Source: Conidiobolus incongruus B7586 (Eukaryota; Entomophthoromycota; Entomophthoromycetes; Entomophthorales; Conidiobolaceae). From it: 39,675 nt of DNA. Below are positions 30,081-39,675 of the stretch, piece by piece. The notes under the pieces were generated by a model. It was not told the origin of the DNA. It was given only the letters and a program-made list of their open reading frames with translations, and searched no databases. Every line of letters begins with the position of its first letter. Within the stretch, counting starts at the first letter, position 1. Location: assembly GCA_000697335.1 (NCBI GenBank), contig JNEM01015280.1, positions 1-39,675 on the forward strand, in the 5' to 3' direction. Both the position numbers and the translations under genes were made by a program.

Positions 30081-32096
30081 GATATAAACAAGAAAAAACT
30101 TTTCTAACTCGATAAACTCTATTAATTTCAACTATATCGTAGTAAATGGCTCTAATCAATTTATTCCAATTAAACATACCCTAATCTCTATCATTATTTT
30201 GCAGTAGTGTGATTTTTGTCCTATTGTTAATTGAAAAAATATATATTAATTTTTTATAATAGGTTTATATAGAAGCTGGTAGTGCAATTTCAAATTCTGG
30301 TTCTAATCTTGGCATATTAAAAATAATATGATTTTTCACAAAATTTAATATTTTAAAATCCATTTTTCAAGTTCAATGTTTTTAAATATATTAATTACAC
30401 TATGATGCATAAGTCTTTAAAATTCAAAATATATTCAATAGAAATATAATCAAGTTCAATGTAACTTTTTACAGTTGACATGGTTTTTCAAACTAAATTC
30501 TGGTAATTTAAATTGTGGTAAATTAATTTAACAATGTCCATTAGCTTTTCAAATATTAAAATCTCAAATTATTTTTTGTCAATAATATTGAATTTCAAAT
30601 ATATGTATTGAATATAGTAATCATAGCATTATATTGAAATATAAGTGAGTGAATATCAGTGTTTCATATCCAGACTTTTCAAATTTAAAATTAATTGAAC
30701 ATTGATATCATTTTTCGAATATAATCAATTTTCAAAAAGCTCAGAATTATTATAATATCATTATTATATTCAGTTGATTCGTAGATTATTAAAGTAGAAT
30801 AAGATTTGAAATATCAAGATATATGTACTAGGCTGTAAAATTATCTTTAACACTAAAACAACAATATAAAACTGATATTGACAATTGTTAAAAATGGTAA
30901 AATACTCCATTATTCTTAAAAATCCACGCAACCCTGTCAAAGAGTAACTGCATTAAATTACAGATGGAATTAGTAAAAAAACAGCGTTGTCACAGGTCCT
31001 GAGTGGATTTTATAATATTAAATTCTCTAAGTGATTTATAAATATTATACTCTATTTGTATCAAGTATAAAATTGTGTTTTAATCAACCCTTTAAACAAT
31101 ATTAAAAAGCAAATAAACAAATTATGCATAGAATATATTATTAATGATATTATGAACAAGGTTCTTTTAATTAAATATTTTTATAGCAAACAATATTTTA
31201 TATTTTATTATTTACTTGTTCGAATGTTTTTATTGATATTCATTATAATTTCAAACTACAAAATATTAGAATTCTTCCAAAGTTCAAATCCGTCAATTAA
31301 AATTATCCACAATTTTTCAATCAGTTGGTATACTTAGATATATTCTTTGAATAGTAATCTTAACTGTAATATAGTTATTTAAATTCTATAATTATAAAAA
31401 TTATACGTCAAAAATTAATATTTACTTTTAATTAAATTTTTTATAAAATTATCAATATTAAAAATCTTTATAAATTGAAAATTAACCAAATTATTAAAAC
31501 ATATATATGGAAATTTTAAATCAGCTAACAGAATAATTACATTGACCATAGATATATTAATATATATCAAATTATTATATAATATAAATGAAATAATATG
31601 ATATTTTGAATATTTTAAATTTTCAAAATTTTTAAATAAATCACTTAGATATAATTATTTTGGAATTAAAAAAATCATAAATTAATTGAGAAAATTGATC
31701 AATATTATTTTGAAATTAATATAACTCTTATTATAAACAATAATGTTTAAATATTAAGTATAATAAAGTTATGGATGATGCATGTTAATTCATTAAAACT
31801 TTCCCAGCATTACTCAGGATTCTGTATTTGTATATTTATCATCCTTGTTTTCAAAGGACAAACTTTTTGAATGAATGTTTTATAAGCAAGGTTAAATTAT
31901 TGTTATCAATTGAATGGTATTAAGCAATATTCAAATGGCATATAGTGTTGGTAGGTTAAATATATTTCTTAAATATTATATTAATTCCAATATGTTAGGA
32001 GATACAATGTAAGTTAAATTATTACTAATAAGAAGTAAACTTTATTTATATGAAACTATAAAATATACCCGAGCTGAATATATTATTAACAAAAAA
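30081..32096. other. Long AT-rich intergenic region with one GC-richer island
   Basis: No gene supported. A patch at about 30890-31025 is richer in G and C: a plus-strand ATG at 30894 opens 17 codons (MVKYSIILKNPRNPVKE) and, after two stops, the same frame reads ITDGISKKTALSQVLSGF. The composition resembles a decayed helix-turn-helix segment, possibly of a transposase, but this is speculative. The 61-codon frame at 31152-31337 was not accepted. Confidence 0.4.
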
Positions 32097-32558
32097 TTAA
32101 AAATTAGGATGAGATGGAGGATTAGGAGGATCATGGGAATCATGCTTAGGAATAACAATAGTTAATAGTCCATTCTTATAATCTGCTTTATACTTAGCAA
32201 CATCGGCTTGGGGTGTAACAAAAATCTTTCTTTCAAATCTCATAATAGGTCTCTCATCAATCAAAACTTTATAACCCTCATACTTGGGATCTCTAACAAT
32301 GAAACCAGATACTACTAGCTCATGATTTGGCAGAACACTTAATTTGATATCCTCTAAATCAACACTCACTACTTCCAATTCGATCACTACTTCACTCAAG
32401 TTCTCATACATATTCATGGTAGGTCCGCCAAAGGTTTGATCCAGGTATTTTGCAAATTTGCGATTTAAACTGAAATTTTTGGAACTGTTTTGTCCAACTC
32501 GGTCGTCAACATTAGTAGTTGAATTCGGTAATATGGAAATCTTTTCGTTAATAGACAT
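32097..32558 (-). CDS. Small heat-shock protein, Hsp20/alpha-crystallin family (153 aa)
   Basis: An intronless 153-residue protein. The N-terminal arm (1-48) contains RKFAKYLDQTFGG. The alpha-crystallin domain spans about 49-138: MYENLSEVVIELEVVSVD, DIKLSVLPNHELVVSG, a loop with DERPIMRFERKI, and the family's closing strand NGLLTIVIPK (129-138). The C-terminal extension is short and Pro-rich (PPNPPSHPNF) and lacks a separate I-x-I/V anchor, which in other sHSPs docks on the neighbouring dimer. The protein would act as an ATP-independent chaperone holding unfolding proteins. TATAAATA (32625-32632, gene strand) lies 67-74 bp upstream; no perfect heat-shock element was seen. A decayed paralogue with its promoter lies about 2.2 kb away at 29458-29905. 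Confidence 0.93.
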   Translation of the reverse strand: MSINEKISILPNSTTNVDDRVGQNSSKNFSLNRKFAKYLDQTFGGPTMNMYENLSEVVIELEVVSVDLEDIKLSVLPNHELVVSGFIVRDPKYEGYKVLIDERPIMRFERKIFVTPQADVAKYKADYKNGLLTIVIPKHDSHDPPNPPSHPNF

Positions 32559-33983
32559 TTCTCAAAGTTAGTAGGTTAGTATTAGAATATTTTGATAGTA
32601 TTAAGCCGAGTATGATAACAAGAGTATTTATAGAAAATTTTCTGAATATCAATTATTGGATATTAGCCAAGAAATCAAAACATGACAAATTATAATTGGC
32701 CAACTTATTTAGTCAAATTGTAAAGTCACAGCTATATAGCAATATTCAATTCAATCAATATAACAGATTGATTGGCTCGAATATTTGCTATAAATTGATA
32801 TATTTCGAATTGCAATAAATCTAATTTCCCGAATATATTAATTTTAATTTGATTCAAATTTAATCCAATGATTTATTTCCAATTAAATAATTTATATTGT
32901 TGATTTTTAACTATTCAAATGTTGATAAAATCAATTTTATATTAATTTGTGATTTTATAACATATTTAAATTTGTCAATTATTGAATTTTGCCCCTTGCT
33001 TTATTTCAAATTGATTGTATTTATATAAATAACTTACATTATTTAAAAATCTTTTTACAGATTCGAAAGATATTATATTTATAATTGTTATACCTCTTAA
33101 ATTTGGTTAATACTAAATATAATATAATTTTATATATTCCTAAATTTTTATAATCGATAGAGTTTCAGGCATCTTTAATTATTAAAATAATTATATTATA
33201 ATCAAGTTTTAAAATCAATTAATATTTGATGAAATACTATAATTTGTTAACAATGTATAATTTTGAAAATAAAAGATATATAAATGTAATATTAACTTTA
33301 TTTTTTTATAACATAATTATTTTAAGGATTCAGAAATTCTTAATTCACATATGAACAATTCAATTACCATATAAGGCACACTTAAAAATTCCAATCTTTA
33401 TTTTTTTTTCAATTATTCATTCATTTTTCGATTTTCAAATCTATGATATTATGAAATGTAACCATTCTAAGTAATACATATTTAATAAATTAAAAAGTAG
33501 AAAAAATTAATCAAACGGTTATGTATGAACTTCATTGTTAAACTAATATATATATGAAAGAAAATTATTTATAATTTTATTAAATCACCCAAATGCATTG
33601 ATTATTAGAGCTGTTTAAAAGAATTATAAATAATATTCAATATGTTAATAGTTATAGAGTTATCATTTTTATATATGCTAAAAATGTGATATCCAAATGA
33701 TTGCATGATAAATGAATTGTAGTGTATTTTCAATCCTATAATAAAATCACCAAAAACGTAATTATAGTCATTTTATGTAAAATTAAAATTACAACTTTTT
33801 GATACTTTATGCTATAATAACGGCCATGATGATAATATTATATATTAGATTTGAAAGATACTATTATTATCAATCCATTTCATTACAGTTAATTGACAAT
33901 AAGATAATTTTATTTTTTTAACTAACCAATATTACCAAAATCAATGATTTTATAATGAAACACCATTGAATTATCATTATCAA
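32559..33983. other. Promoter of the sHSP gene and AT-rich intergenic DNA
   Basis: The first 160 bp hold the sHSP TATA box (32625-32632), an imperfect AGAATATTTTGA and GAAAATTTTCTGAA that only loosely resemble heat-shock elements, and the flank shared with the pseudogene. Beyond 32720 nothing is recognised. Confidence 0.5.
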
Positions 33984-34780
33984 TTATTTGAACATTCTCA
34001 TATAGGCAAGTAATAGAGCACTTGTACCAGTGACAGTACCTAATAATGATTTTAATATGATTTTATATTATAAACTGATAATAATATAATTACCTATCAT
34101 GTATTGCAAAATTTGGAATTTAATACCCTCCATCTGAGTTTTCAAATTACCAATTTCGCCTTCAATCTTAGATTTGGCCTCCTCCAACTTGATATCCTGT
34201 TGACTACTTTCATCTCTTAATCTTCCTTTCTCCAAGTTAATATCTAGTCTGACACTAGATTGAGTACGATTAATATCTTCTTTCAGCTTGCTCTTCAAAC
34301 GATCAATTTCCATCATTAGTTTATCGTGTTCTGCTTTCATCAGAGCGAAATCGTTTTTTTCCATCATTTGAATTTCACTTTTTAATTGGGCAAAATCCAC
34401 TCTATAGGTATAGACATTCTTCTCCTGTTCTTGTTTCGTTACCATTTGGGCTGTTAATCGATTGATACTATTTCATATAAGTATTGGAATTTATGTATGA
34501 TTGGAATTGAATTACCTCTCTTGAATAACATCTTGCATAGCGTATAGAATAGCGTTAGCTTGTGTTCTTGAAAATCCTTGAGATTCTAACTTTTCAACGA
34601 ACTTTTGAGTATCGAAAGAATATGGCGAGCTTAATTTGGCAGTAGCATGTAGTAGTTTTTTATTAACTAAATTTGAATTAATATGATAGGATTGAATTCA
34701 TCATTGATTGAATTACTTAGTCTAGTATGATTTTGAAAAGAATATTTTAAAGAGTTAATATTTCTTAGTATAATAGTCAT
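33984..34780 (-). CDS. FMP32: Fmp32/MCUR1-family mitochondrial coiled-coil protein (DUF1640; 214 aa, four exons)
   Basis: Exons 34780-34717, 34666-34516, 34467-34094 and 34039-33984; introns of 50, 48 and 54 nt, all in frame. The N-terminus MTIILRNINSLKYSFQNHTR is a basic presequence. The family core follows: FDTQKFVEKLESQGFSRTQA (about 39-58), AMQDVIQESINRL, MVTKQEQEKNVYTYRVDF, a long coiled coil (about 95-195) with the signature RLDINLEKGRLRDE (145-158), and a C-terminal membrane segment GTVTGTSALLLAYMRM (about 197-212). Length fits the family (yeast Fmp32 about 207). It acts in the mitochondrial inner membrane; yeast and human relatives have been tied to cytochrome oxidase assembly, proline metabolism and calcium uniporter regulation. 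The single long exon alone would miss both the presequence and the membrane anchor. Confidence 0.93.
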
Positions 34781-36683
34781 AATTATTTGATTATATATTT
34801 ATAAAATATAATTGTTATTATTTAATGAATGTACAAATCATGATTTATTAAATATACTCATTACAAATCTGTTTTGTATAATAAATAATTATGGGTTCAA
34901 CTGGACTGGTAAATTTTAGCCAATTATGAATGAATTTAGAAAATATTGGATTCTGAAATTCGGATGAATAAATGCGAGAGAGTGTATAAAATAAAAAATT
35001 TTAAATAATTTAAATAAAGCAATATAAAAATAGTAATATTTTTAGAAAATGTAGATAACTTTGAATAAGATGATATATTAAATTATTCATAATATTTATA
35101 TTAGAATATTAAGGTTAAGAAATAATTCAGTTGATTGATCAATTTGCGGTTAATCAATATTGTTATATAGTATCATATGATTGGTTCTTTCTAAAAATGG
35201 AGGCTTGGAAATTATTATTCGTGTGATTAAAGTGAGTAAAAAATGGATCAAAAATGGGGAAATATTTTAAAAATAGTATTAGTACAGTAAAAGTTTAATC
35301 ATAAGAATATAAATACATGTATAATTTTCAAATTATTATATTTTATTGAATATTATATAAATTTCAAAGTTTATAATTTTAATACCATATAATTATAAAT
35401 CTTAATTTGAATGACGTATTAATTTGATTCAGTTGAATATTTAAGTATCACATAAATTTCAAACATTTGAATATACAGAGATTAAAATTCAATGGATTAA
35501 TCATTATATTATTAGTTTTAATTAATAAATTGAAAATATTTTTGACATATTCGAAGTGAAAATATTATATTAAATTCATATTTCAAAGTCTGAATTTTTC
35601 AACACACGATCATTAATTTGTATTTTTCTAAAAGTGCTAATAAAAGGGTATTCTGAATATAAGCCATTTGAATGGTTGATTTAAGCGAAATTTATTAAAA
35701 TAACAACTCATTTCAAAACCTTCATAATATCCTATAAATATTATAATATTTTTTTATTTAATATTATCATTTTTAAAAATTATATTGTAGATGATGGTCA
35801 CTTCATGTTAATAGTTGATCGAGTATTAGTTAAATGATGCAATAACAAACCGCAATTTCCAATGTTCTTAAAATCTATTGTATAAATAAAATATATTGGA
35901 ATTTAAGTTTAATTGAAATATAGTTTCTCATAATATACATTCATATGAATGTTAAATATATGATTAATTTTGGTTAAAGTATTCCTATGTATTAATAATT
36001 TATTAGAATCGACTCAAAAACATATATTAATTTATAAAGTAAGGAAATCAATCATAATTTACATTCAAAAGTTAATTGTATTATGGATAAAAATAAATCT
36101 TATAAAAATAATATTATTATCCTTGTATAGTTATATATTATATACCACAACTAAAAAATCGAAATTATCAAACATTATAGAATAGTTTAGTTGATTTAAA
36201 AACTTGATAATACTTAAAACTATTCATATTATAAAAATTAATTGTAAATATATTGACTAAAATAAAACTAACTCCAATGGTATTCAAATAGCTTTTTTCA
36301 ACTAATCATAATGAAATATATTTAAATTAATTAATTTCTGTTAGATAAAATATGCTTATTGAGATCAATATGAAATATCATAAATTGATTAACATATAGC
36401 TTTAATATTATCAAAATTAATGCTTAATAAATTTGCATCAGTAATCTCAATGAAATTGAAAGAGTTAAAATATTGAACGATAAAATTGATTATAAAATTA
36501 TTTGATTTATTTTATTCTCAATAGAATATTTAAAAGAATTAGAAAGAATGAGTTAATAAAGTTAAATACCTGATATTGATGGATAATTGTAATAGCTGTT
36601 GATCTATTAAAATATCATAAAAAAATAAGATTTGTAGAATTGAAAAATATTTAATACAGATTGCATTATATAGATTGTTAAAT
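34781..36683. other. AT-rich intergenic region
   Basis: About 1.9 kb with no supported gene. The plus-strand 71-codon frame at 35970-36185 is Ile/Lys/Leu/Tyr text typical of random A/T sequence. Confidence 0.55.
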
Positions 36684-37972
36684 CTATTCCCAAACACCCC
36701 AATCGTCATCACCCTCTTCTTTGTTCTCTTCTGTAACTGTTTCATCAACCTTTCCGGAGTGGTTATCGTCATTCTTGTGGAACGATGAAGGATTTTCAGA
36801 CTCTTCATTACCGCTGCTAACCATATCATAGCTATCGGTATGGGAAGAGGGATCGACGCCAGATTGAGAGTGTTGAGAGGATTTGGATTCAGTTTGGGAG
36901 ATGTTAGAGTCGGTAGGGTTGACGTCATCCTCTTCATCCTGATGCTCTTCGCCCCAAGAATAAATTTCTTCATTAGTAGCGAGAGAACTTTCAGCAGCTT
37001 CCTTGCGTTTAGCTTCCAAAAGATCTAGTTGACGGACGTGGAAAAAGTATCTGCACCAAAAGATACCGTTATCAATAACATTAGGAACCAATCTTCCGTG
37101 AATCTTTTCCAATTGAGGACTTGAGCGCAATAAATGATTAATCTGTTCTTGATGCGTTTCCAAATCGAATTTTTCGGAGAAGTTGATATAGGCTTGGTGA
37201 TATTTGTCGTCTTCAAGAGGATCATCCACGAAAGTGGAGGTATTAGATTGTAGGGCTAAAATTTGAGTCTCTCTACGATCGGTGGCGATACGCTTTTCGG
37301 ATTTGGTACTGGATTCTGGTGCTTCCACTTCAATGACTTGTTTTAAAAATGAGTTGAAACCTTGCGTTAGTTTGTTAATTTCGGTACTTTGGAATAATTT
37401 ATCTGGTTTGAAAGATGAGAAGAAACCCGAATACTTGGGCTTATTCTCAACCTCTCTCTGTTTTTCTTCTCCAGCTTGAGACGTTTCAGGTTCTTCTTTA
37501 TTAGTTGCTTGAGCTTGAAACTTTTGATAATTTTCTTGTAAGTTAGTTGATAATTTATTCCAAGTGGAATTTAAAGTATTGCTAGCGTAATTGGCATCTT
37601 GTTTTACATTTTCGTATAAAACATTTAAGTCTTTTTTATAAATTTCCGAAATTTCTTCAGACTATTCAAATAGTTTGTTAAATAAAATAATGGATTTTAT
37701 TAATATATAATATATGAATTTACCTTTTTTTTGACAGTATTAAATAGTTTACCGAAGGTGGCAGATAAATCGTTTTCAGACTGAGTTTTTTCATTATTAG
37801 AATCTTCTTGTTGACTAGTGCCTTCCCCAGAGTCATCAGATGGAGTTTGTTTTTTATTATTATCCAACTTAATTTTAGGTACTTTTTCAGCTACCTTATT
37901 CACTATTTTTTCTAATTCTTGAGCATTTTCATCACTTACAGTAGCATAATTATATTCTGCGAATCCTTCCAT
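36684..37972 (-). CDS. BSD-domain protein, BSDC1/Dos2-like (408 aa, two exons)
   Basis: Exons 37972-37724 and 37661-36684; intron of 62 nt, phase 0 (AAG then GTAAAT; acceptor AATAG). Residues 1-83 are acidic and Lys-rich with a Ser/Glu/Gln patch. Exon 2 opens with SEEISEIYKKDLNVLYENVK and a helical, polar region (about 84-195). The BSD domain spans about 241-296, with SSPQLEKIHGRLVPNVIDNG and the diagnostic FWCRYFF (284-290). The tail is acidic and Ser/Asp/Glu-rich and ends DDDWGVWE, like the aromatic-acidic end of BSDC1 and yeast Dos2. BSD is a compact three-helix fold found in TFIIH p62, synapse-associated and DOS2-like proteins; the cellular role of this subgroup is poorly defined. In exon 2 the frame has no early ATG, so the upstream exon is required. 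Confidence 0.9.
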
Positions 37973-37985
37973 TGTTTATTTTATT

Positions 37986-38025
37986 TCAATTAATATTATT
38001 CAATTAATATTATTCAATTAATATT
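37986..38025. repeat. Three tandem 14-bp units upstream of the BSD gene
   Basis: The unit TCAATTAATATTAT is repeated at 37986-37999 and 38000-38013, with a third, slightly changed copy at 38014-38027. It starts 14 bp upstream of the ATG at 37972, so it lies in the 5' untranslated region or core promoter. Confidence 0.8.
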
Positions 38026-38027
38026 TG

Positions 38028-38635
38028 TCATTAATCCAATTTATCATTTTGAATTATATTTACAATTAATTGTGGGAATTTTATGATTATCATTGAAATT
38101 AAATATCCAAAATTTTTATTATTCAATTTTTCCAGTTATACATGAAACTATTTTATATTATATAAAATAATAAAAATATTTTGAATTACACAAATTAACT
38201 AAAGTTAATTTTTTTTCATCATTTATGCATTTAATATTTATTATAAATATTAAATAATGATTGATATCAAATTCTCCTATTTACATAAATCATTTAAAAA
38301 TATAACTAAAAAAATGCTTAAATGAAAATCAAAATGATATAAATAGCTCATAAAAATAAATAATATGAATTAATAAAACATAAAATATAGCTAAAGCTAT
38401 TTGTAATTGAAAAACTTATAATTTTAACAACTCAATAGTATTTAAAAACTTTTGTAAATATAAGTATATAAGAAACCAGTTTTATATTAAAATCAATCAT
38501 CTCTAAAAATTCAAAATTTGATTAATTTATTACCTTGAATTTGAAATAATGGGAAATTTTTTAATTTCTGATTTTTCAAACATATTATTAGTTTGAAATG
38601 AATAAATATATACAAAGTTAATAGGAAATTATATA

Positions 38636-38640
<5 letters not shown>
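38028..38640. other. AT-rich intergenic region
   Basis: Nothing beyond A/T-rich sequence was recognised between the BSD gene promoter and the right mariner copy. Confidence 0.55.
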
Positions 38641-38667
<27 letters not shown>

Positions 38668-38668
38668 T
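38641..38668. repeat. (TA)n microsatellite next to the mariner copy
   Basis: About 13 TA units. Mariner elements insert at TA dinucleotides, so such a tract is a natural target neighbourhood, but the actual insertion point was not identified. Confidence 0.8.
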
Positions 38669-38720
38669 AGTTTTTTTGATTAAAAAATTAACTTTTTAAA
38701 ATTGGTTGTTTAATTTAATC

Positions 38721-39675
38721 ATGCTTAAACTAAATAGTGATCATCAAAAGTTTTTTATTTTGGTATTAGTAAAACTTAACCATAAACCCTTTAAAATTAT
38801 TTAAAATTTACAAGCAGCTTTTAGTAATGAAGCATTATCTAAATCAACAATTTATCACTAGGTAAATTACTTTAAGGCTAAGAAAGAAACTATTCAAAAC
38901 CTGCTAAAATCTGGAAAACTAACTTCAACTGTTACTCTTTCAATTATAAATAAAGTGAAAAATTATATTGAAAAGCACCTTTTTATTTCAGCTAGAGAAT
39001 TATCAAAACACTTTAATATTAGTCACACAAGTATTTTATATATATTAAAGTTTAAATTAAAATTAATTAATAAAAATGTAAAATAGGTACCTTATAATTT
39101 AACTAAAGCTTAAAAAAAAGCTAGAGTAGCTATTGCTAAACAAAACTTACTAAAGTATAACCAGAAACCAAGGTTTTTACAGTGAATTATTATAATTAAT
39201 GAATCTTAGATTCCTTTGTATAATCTTTTACCAAAACATAAATCAAAGTGTTGGATTAAACCAAATCAACCCCCTCCACAAATTCCTTTAAATAAACACT
39301 TTATTGATAAGCAAATGTTAATTATAGCAATAGATTATAATGGCATATGCTATTCTTATTTAGTTCCTAAAGGAAAATCCATTAATAGTAAACTTTATAT
39401 TTCTTTTTTAAATAAAACTATTTCTAATTGGTATTCTTAATATAATTTAAGAAAACCTATTATTTTGCATGATAATTGTAAAATACATAAATCTAAAGTT
39501 GTAAAAAACTTTCTAATTAAAAATAACTGGAAAAAACTACCACATCTTGTATATTCCCCAGATTATAACCTATATAATTATAATTGTTTTAGGCAATTAA
39601 AAAACTAGCTTGCAGGAAAGAAAATTTCTGCAGGAAAATTTAATTGGTTTGTGAAACATCAAATTTCAGTCTTTA
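38721..39675 (+). mobile_element. Tc1/mariner DNA transposon, degraded transposase, runs off the window
   Basis: A mariner-type transposase can be followed from the ATG at 38721 to the window end. The N-terminal helix-turn-helix region reads ALSKSTIYH and KKETIQNLLKSGKLTSTVT; the second HTH reads IEKHLFISARELSKHFNISH with TSILYILK after it. A VPYNLTKA linker (WVPHxLT in the family) follows. The first catalytic region reads INES where active copies have DE. The second has HDNCKIHKS, and the third VYSPDYNLYN, so the D34D-type spacing of mariner is visible. Several in-frame stops interrupt it, for example between NES and IPLYN and after ISNWYS, so it is inactive. Terminal inverted repeats were not recognised. 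The left-end fragment (1-430) is a second, older copy in the same orientation. Confidence 0.88.

Noticed and set aside
31152-31337. 61-codon plus-strand frame rich in Ile/Phe/Leu
   Set aside because: Composition of random A/T DNA; no motif.
32559-32720. Heat-shock elements upstream of the sHSP gene
   Set aside because: Only imperfect matches to alternating GAA/TTC units with wrong spacing were found, so no site is called.
35970-36185. 71-codon plus-strand frame
   Set aside because: Ile/Lys/Leu/Tyr text with no structure; expected by chance at this A/T content.
36539-36973. 144-codon minus-strand and other frames (37025-37225, 36840-37028, 37282-37479) in the BSD gene
   Set aside because: Out-of-frame or antisense shadows of the BSD-domain protein, which has the diagnostic FWCRYF in the chosen frame.
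39216-39440. 74-codon plus-strand frame as a separate gene
   Set aside because: It is an internal piece of the degraded mariner transposase, between two in-frame stops.
1-39675. tRNA genes, CRISPR arrays and virus-derived elements
   Set aside because: No B-box-like tRNA core, no regularly spaced repeat-spacer array and no capsid, reverse-transcriptase or envelope-like text was seen by eye; a covariance-model or profile scan was not possible.

Overview
The window is very AT-rich eukaryotic DNA with short spliceosomal introns (eleven of 44 to 62 nt, starting GTA and ending TAG or CAG, plus one doubtful 131-nt intron), TATA-like boxes about 45 to 100 bp upstream of many start codons, and the standard genetic code. 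The conserved housekeeping genes (a DUF1640/Fmp32-type mitochondrial protein, a BSD-domain protein, a TLD-domain MEAK7-like protein, a small heat-shock protein and a three-RRM protein) fit a fungus. The extreme AT content, compact introns and arrays of species-specific secreted proteins suggest an early-diverging lineage. An entomophthoralean such as Conidiobolus is my best guess; this is inference, not shown by the sequence.

Layout. (1) 1-430: decayed C-terminal part of a Tc1/mariner transposase. (2) 1752-20122: at least nine intronless genes, all on the minus strand, each starting with a signal peptide. Two are long Pro-rich repeat proteins (1752-3119, 5851-7089). One is a long Ala/Val/Asn/Asp repeat protein (9796-10728), followed by short secreted proteins that carry about one unit of the same repeat (13757-14038, 14982-15245, 16207-16500, 18729-18932). 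Two are less related (11774-11980, 19832-20122). A 31-codon signal-peptide ORF (12715-12810) and a cryptic two-exon gene (17302-17756) lie among them. Four neighbouring members share a three-part promoter motif built on CTCCTTTTT and its inverted copy.

(3) 20677-24128: four small plus-strand genes in tandem (the last one frame-disrupted). Each encodes a short protein with one membrane segment and is split by one phase-0 intron at the same place relative to that segment; the first two have mitochondrial-type presequences. (4) 24311-37972: minus-strand conserved genes: MEAK7-like (four exons), three-RRM protein, a small heat-shock pseudogene and its intact paralogue, Fmp32-like (four exons) and a BSD-domain protein (two exons). 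(5) 38721-39675: a second degraded mariner copy in the same orientation as the left one, running off the end.

The left half looks like a fast-evolving secretome island grown by local duplication and repeat expansion; the right half is ordinary conserved gene territory. The most unusual items are the secreted repeat family with its shared promoter module and the tandem set of small membrane proteins with a conserved intron position. No tRNA, rRNA, CRISPR array or virus-derived element was recognised.
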